A DNA stretch of 64,000 nucleotides from Myotis daubentonii (Eukaryota; Chordata; Mammalia; Chiroptera; Vespertilionidae), in the NCBI RefSeq assembly GCF_963259705.1, contig NC_081861.1:63428673-63492672 (forward strand). The letters run 5' to 3'. How positions within the stretch are numbered: the stretch's first letter is position 1; each line of letters opens with the position of its first letter. The notes below the pieces were generated by a model. That model was not told the origin of the DNA. It ran no database searches and saw only the letters and a list, made by a program, of their open reading frames with translations. A program made the translations under genes and the position numbers. Shown here piece after piece: positions 59,228 to 64,000 of the stretch.

Positions 59228-59757
59228 ACTTCTTCCACAGTCACTTCTTAAAGAGTCATTTATTCACTCAATCAGCAATTCAAAGGAAATTTCAAAATGC
59301 ACACGTGCACTGTGGCGGAGTGCTGTACATTACGTGAGGAGACGAGGACTCGGTGAGGCGGCACTGAGGGGCGGGGGACGGGGAGCGGGCAGCGGGAGGG
59401 GGGTGTCGAGGGGGTAATGACTTAACCTCCGCAGAACCTCTGAAAGAACTCAATCCTTTGTTCAAATCATTAAAACTGGAAGCATACTTCTTCTATAGTC
59501 ATTTCTTAAAGAACCATTTATTCAGTCAGTCAGTTAACCATTTAAAGGAAATTTCGGAACACACACGTGCACTATGGCAGAGCGCTGTAGTCACCTGAGG
59601 AAGGAGGCAGGACATGGAGGTGGGGGAGGGGCCGAGGGGCGGCTCGCAGCCGTGGAATGGGGGGCAGGGCTGACGCGGGTTGTGGGGTATCACCACCACG
59701 GTTAGTTACTGTTCTCAAAAACTCACATCCTGTTCAAATCATTAAAACCAGAAGCAT
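59228..59757. repeat. Two-copy tandem duplication upstream of RPA4 (period about 258-272 bp)
   Basis: Unit 1 (about 59228-59485) and unit 2 (about 59486-59757) share a head (cttcttccacagtcacttct versus cttcttctatagtcatttct, 258 bp apart). They then share AAAGGAAATTTC, CACACGTGCACT and TGAGGA, a GC-rich middle, and a tail TTCAAATCATTAAAAC (59461 and 59733, 272 bp apart). The copies are clearly diverged, so the duplication is not recent. Each unit has a CACGTG E-box core. I recognise no transposon. It starts about 410 bp upstream of the RPA4 ATG. Confidence 0.8.
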
Positions 59758-60122
59758 TCTGGTAGAAATAGCAAGATAGCCACTTTGAATGATTATATTG
59801 AAATGTACGTCACATCGTACCATTTTTCTTTTTAAGTTTTTATTGTAGAATCATATTTTCCAGTTTTTCTGCCAAATGCCTTATAGATTAAAATAAATAT
59901 AGATTACAACGCAGGCTCACGTATGCCCGCGCAGTTCAAAGCTGCATTGTATAAGGGTCAACTGGCCCCGGGAATCCAGCGATGCAGAGGGCGAACTTAG
60001 GTTATAAACCGATTTTCGAGTCGCGGTGGCCACTCCTACCTCCCATGTTGTCTAAGGGTCAAATGTAGTATGATACACTTCCATTTATACATAAATCCAA
60101 ACAGAATGACTAAGCTCTAAAG

Positions 60123-60324
60123 CAGGGGTCCTCAAACTTTTTAAACGGGGCTAGTTCACTGTCCCTCAGACCGTTGGAGGGCCGGACTATAGTTTAAAAA
60201 AAAACTATGAACAAATTCCTATGCACACTGCACATATCTTATTTTGAAGTAAAAAAACAAAACGGGAACAAATACAATATTTGTATTTGTATGTGGCCCG
60301 CAGGCCGTAGTTTGAGGACCCCTG
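60123..60324. mobile_element. hAT non-autonomous element (GGGGTCCTCAAACT family)
   Basis: CAGGGGTCCTCAAACTTTTT to GTTTGAGGACCCCTG, 202 bp. Duplications CTCTAAAG/CTCTAAAT at 60115-60122 and 60325-60332 (7 of 8). Confidence 0.94.
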
Positions 60325-61129
60325 CTCTAAATTATTTTCAAGGCTCCGTGGCTAGGTCAGAGAAGTAAAAAGATCTTAACCCATTACATATTAAGAAAAA
60401 TATGAATAAAATAAAAATACAATTTCTATATAGTCTTATGCATTAATTTCTGAACTTAAGAGTCCAGCAATTGTGTAAGTAGATCCCAAAATATTTCCAT
60501 ATTACACTGAAAATCTAGTTTCCTTATAAAAACATATTAATTTTGATGTAATTAAAGGCTTTTTATGATTAAAATAGGAACATCAGTTACTGGAATATAC
60601 CATTAGCAAGAAACTTGTTTGAAAATCCTCTAACCATTTTGAAGAGTTTATTAATACTTTATCACTTATTTATTTTATTGGTTTAAATAATTGTATTTTT
60701 CCTATCCCAAATTACAGAAATGTGTAAGTAGTATATTTAAAACTTGTAGAATGTAAAATTATATATACTTCTCAAGTTAAAAAAGGAATAATATCATAGA
60801 GCCAATATACTGAATTTGGTTTACAAATAAATGTATAGTAATCATTATCTAATTACAAAGTTAACTTCTGGATCCACATTTGTATAATCAAAGAGGAATC
60901 AAACACCTAAGTATATATGTATTCTTAAAACTGCAAATTATTAGTAATCATATTAATAACATTATTTAAATGCTTATAACCTCATAATCAGATACTGCAG
61001 TTTTATTAGCTAATATTAGATTTCTAGTCAGAAAATCGTGAGGTTCAAATGAGTGACTGGTTATATTCCCAACAATTATATACAGTACAACTTGTATGAA
61101 TCATATCAAAACAAATAAGAACCACCTAC

Positions 61130-61269
61130 CTGACAGGATTGCTGGTTAAAGAAACCCTCAGAGATTCTAGGCAGTTAAGAAGTTTCTCATCTGAAATACC
61201 AGATCGTAATTCATGAACATATTCTTGTGAAGACAGAGTGCATTCATGTTTGCTGTTTTTCAGCCCTCC
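61130..61269 (-). CDS. DIAPH2: DIAPH2 internal exon A (Rho-binding region)
   Basis: First DIAPH2 exon in the window in transcript order. It is 140 nt (46 codons plus 2 nt), opens in phase 0 after a ...CCCCATAG acceptor and ends AG before a GTAGGT donor. The translation begins GGLKNSKHEC and includes SSQEYVHELRSGISDEKLL and SLRVSLTSNP, which I recognise as DIAPH2 just after its N-terminal regulatory segment. In diaphanous formins this part belongs to the GTPase-binding domain at the edge of the armadillo DID, where active Rho relieves autoinhibition by the C-terminal DAD. The split codon AG|C gives the serine preceding WVNNF in the next exon. Assignment to DIAPH2 over DIAPH1 or DIAPH3 rests on remembered paralogue differences and on RPA4 lying in the next intron. 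Confidence 0.95.
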
Positions 61270-61669
61270 CTATGGGGGAAAAAAGATATCATTTAAGAAA
61301 AAAAAAATAACAGTTTTTTTGTAAAAGTTTTCAAATAAAATAATGCATAGAATATGTTTAGATTTTTCTGTATTAAAATGTGTCAGAGTGCTAGCACTTA
61401 AAAATTCATGGTCATAGAATTGATGTGGTAAAATCATGTTGTGTATATCTCAACACTCTCCTCGGCCTCATTTAAAAGAAAATGACACTGCTGGTGATCA
61501 TGACCTGAATAGAATATGGACTTGAGTTGCATAAAGCATCACCGGCAGGAATCCTTACATTTACAATCCAGGCATTAGGATTAATATTACAGTAGTTGAT
61601 CCTTAACCCACAGGATGAACATTTCGCAATCATCTTATTAATTTTCCTTACTAAGATATTTATATTCTA

Positions 61670-61873
61670 CTGGAGGGCTGGGGCACAAATTCATGCATAG
61701 GTGGGGTCCCTCAGCGATCAGGGCCAATAGGGCCACGGGAGGTTGGTTGTGGGAGCGCACTGGCCACCAGGGGGCAGCTCCTGTGTTGAGCATCTGCCCC
61801 GGCGGTCAGTGTGCGTCATAGTGACTTGTTGACCAGTCATTCTGTCATTTGATTGCTTAGGCTTTTATATAGA
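61670..61873 (-). mobile_element. Short HeliBat-type Helitron remnant
   Basis: The minus-strand 5' end TCTATATAAAAGCCTAAGC is at 61873 with host A. A degraded 3' end TGCATGAATTTGTGCCCCAG is near 61670. It is about 204 bp. Confidence 0.82.
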
Positions 61874-63399
61874 TTCCACAAAACATAGTGCATGAAATTT
61901 AATATAAGACATTATACATTACCCACGTTTATTAAAATATCAGTATCAGCTTATCTCAACAAACATTACTTTAATTAAAATGTAAAACAATAGTTTCCAA
62001 TGAGCATAGTAGTTAATCAAATTGGTCGAAAATATTCAGTTCCCAACTATTTCTTTCTAACTTTGTTACTCTGTTATAGATGAATCTTAAAAATTCATTA
62101 AATGCATTTATCTGATCATGACTAGTTTTTAGCTTAATTTCCAATATACATAGTGTTATTTTATTTCTAGAACTCATTATCATTTCATTGCTCTTTAGCT
62201 TCACCACCTTGCCATAACTATTATATAAGTAGTTTGGGGAAGGGCTGGGAGGAAAACATCATCACACACTCACTGTAACAATAACTAATAGTTTTACTTT
62301 CTAGACAAACATGGCCATAACTGCCCTTTTCCTAGATTACAAGCATATCCCTCTGAATAAAAACTCTAGCTTGATTCCCATTTTCTAAGTTCATACAAAT
62401 TACACTCAGTTTATGCTCAGTACATTACACTCAGTTTCTGCTAAATATCTAAGCTATAATAAGGAAAGAAAAATGTTTCCCACTTGATAAGAGTCATATC
62501 ATTAGAGAATTTTAAAAAATTAATACTGAGAAATGGATTCCCTAGGGTTTCATACTATTGGCTTTTTATTGAGAATACCTTCTTAATATAGAAATTGTCA
62601 ATCATGCCTAATGTCTTAATGTTTTAAAATTCCAGTAAACATTAAAGTCTGACAAAGTTTTATATATGGAAACTCCATTTCCTTATAGCACTGTGCTGCC
62701 ATCACTCCTATAGCACTTAAGACATTGGGGCAGAGGTCATTATTTGTGTCTGTCTCTCTAGACTGGGAAGTCCATGTATGCCAAGTACCTAACAGTGAAT
62801 GAATTTGGTGAGCCTCAACAAAAGTATGCTGTTATTGAATCTTTCCATAACAATTACAGAACAAGGAATACAATTTCCTACTTTAGTGCCCATATTTTAT
62901 GTGTTGGCCACTGACCTGATTTTTCTTGCTTTGTTAGGATATACAGATGTTCAAAAAGTCTATTAAGTAAATCAATATATATATAGCACAGTAAGTAAAA
63001 CCATCATCGTGAAATCATTTCCACATTTCTATAGCTTATTTATCCAGCTCTTAAGGCTACAAATCCACAAGGAATTCCGCAACTAAACATTTATAGCATA
63101 AAATTGTGCAAGTTTACTTCCATACACCACTTTCATATGATCCTCACACTTTCTTTCTTAATTAATGGATAACAGGCTCTACTGATCCCCTGGAGACTTT
63201 TATATAAAGCTCTGCCTGCAGAATGACCTTAGAATTTACTGGTTTTGTTTTTTTTTTCGGCCTGGTAGACTCTGACCCCTGACCTCTCCATTGCTGGCTC
63301 TCATCATTCAATTTCCAGCCCAACAGTCTTCTCCCCTCCACACACCAATTATCATCACAACACCATTGCAAACTTCATTTATAGTGTTAATTTTATATA

Positions 63400-63560
63400 A
63401 GTCAATCTTGTTTAGCACTTTCTTTGTTTACTGTGTCTTCCTCATTAAAACATAAGCTCTATGAGGCAGGAATCTTGCCTACCTTTTCACCACCTCATCT
63501 CCAGACCATAACACTGTTTGGCATATAGTAACTATTCAATACATAGTTCTTGAATGATAA
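63400..63560 (+). repeat. L2-like 3' end
   Basis: ACATAAGCTCTATGAGGCAG, ACTGTTTGGCATATAGTAAC, TTCAATACATAGTTCTTGAATG (in order) are the familiar L2 3' terminus. Confidence 0.7.
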
Positions 63561-63597
63561 TGGATGGATGGATGGATGGATGGATGGATGGATGGAG
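63561..63597. repeat. (TGGA)n microsatellite
   Basis: About nine TGGA units directly after the L2-like tail. Confidence 0.96.
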
Positions 63598-63744
63598 AAT
63601 AAACAAATGGGTGAATGACTGATGAGTTTCAACATGCAGAAGCTCCCAAATTTCACTTCAGAATATTACATGAGACATTCCAGTACAACATATTGAGAGA
63701 TGCTAGTATAGAACAGATAAATGGAGACAGCATATGATGGCATG

Positions 63745-63935
63745 CTGGGGACCACTCAAACTGCTTCTGGGTTTGAATCATCGCCCCCTCACTTACCTTC
63801 CAGCTAATCTTTGAGCAGGCTATTGAACTAATCTCTAGAAACCTATTTGCTCATCTATGGTAGAGGGGTAATAAACACCTAGCCCCCTCACATTTGTTAT
63901 GATGATTAAGACAATGAATATGAAGTGCCTGAAAC
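63745..63935 (+). repeat. MIR SINE
   Basis: CTTCTGGGTTTGAATCATCG, TGAGCAGGCTATTGAACTAA, TTGCTCATCTATGGTAGAGG and TATGATGATTAAGACAATGA follow MIR order. Confidence 0.78.
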
Positions 63936-64000
63936 AGGCATTTCATATGTGTTGTCTTACAAAGTAAGCTGCTCAGAAAATGATAGCTCCCTGCTTCCAT

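Larger units (their letters stand above)
27783..61129 (-). other. DIAPH2: Large DIAPH2 intron A-B (33 kb) with nested RPA4
   Basis: Hosts RPA4, the RPS20 and RHOU retrocopies and most transposons in the window. Stretches without a recognised element are 29560-30800, 31985-32195, 37330-38590, 39165-41865, 45000-47300, 48065-50330, 53090-53850, 54100-54900, 55500-57950 and 60340-61129. The block 46340-46760 is relatively GC-balanced non-repeat-looking sequence of unknown nature. Confidence 0.85.
61270..64000 (-). other. DIAPH2: DIAPH2 intron upstream of exon A (partial)
   Basis: An AT-rich intron running off the window. It holds one Helitron remnant, L2-like and MIR pieces and a TGGA repeat. 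61270-61660 and 61880-63380 show nothing recognisable. Confidence 0.85.

Overview
This is a mammalian genomic window, almost certainly from the X chromosome of a vesper bat (Vespertilionidae). The lineage call rests on the repeats: many tRNA-derived Ves SINEs, non-autonomous HeliBat-type Helitrons (TC...CTAG ends, A^T targets) and many short hAT elements with intact 8-bp target duplications. This mix is characteristic of vesper bats. No repeat database was run, so family names come from recognition.

The backbone is one gene on the minus strand, DIAPH2 (a diaphanous-related formin). Seven consecutive internal exons were found: 61130-61269, 27708-27782, 27559-27628, 23694-23830, 21820-21928, 6464-6574 and 726-844. 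Each has a standard acceptor, the phases join without a gap, and together they encode about 253 residues of the Rho-binding/armadillo (GBD/FH3, DID) region. The first and last exons of the gene lie outside the window. The last donor (725 downward) is not GT but an ATATCCTTT element, the signature of a U12-type AT-AC intron.

The 33-kb intron 27783-61129 carries a second gene, an intact intronless RPA4 (RPA2-like subunit of replication protein A; 58027-58815, minus). Human RPA4 also sits inside DIAPH2, so this looks like the orthologous retrogene. Just upstream is a GC-rich zone with a CCAAT box and a roughly 258-272-bp tandem duplication. The same intron holds two dead retrocopies, RPS20 (about 36640-37325) and RHOU (about 51700-52928).

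The rest is intron packed with transposons: about 14 Ves SINEs, 10 Helitron segments, 15 hAT-type elements, L1 3' ends, a solo LTR with a 5-bp duplication, a mariner-like remnant, old MIR/L2 pieces and microsatellites. Several are nested, and their target duplications give a relative order of insertion (best seen at 15906-17234, 38597-39160 and 41868-44150). No CRISPR array, operon or prokaryotic feature is present, and nothing here looks like a wholly new gene system. The most interesting items are the intact RPA4 with its duplicated upstream region, the AT-AC intron, and unusual internal structures in some transposons.
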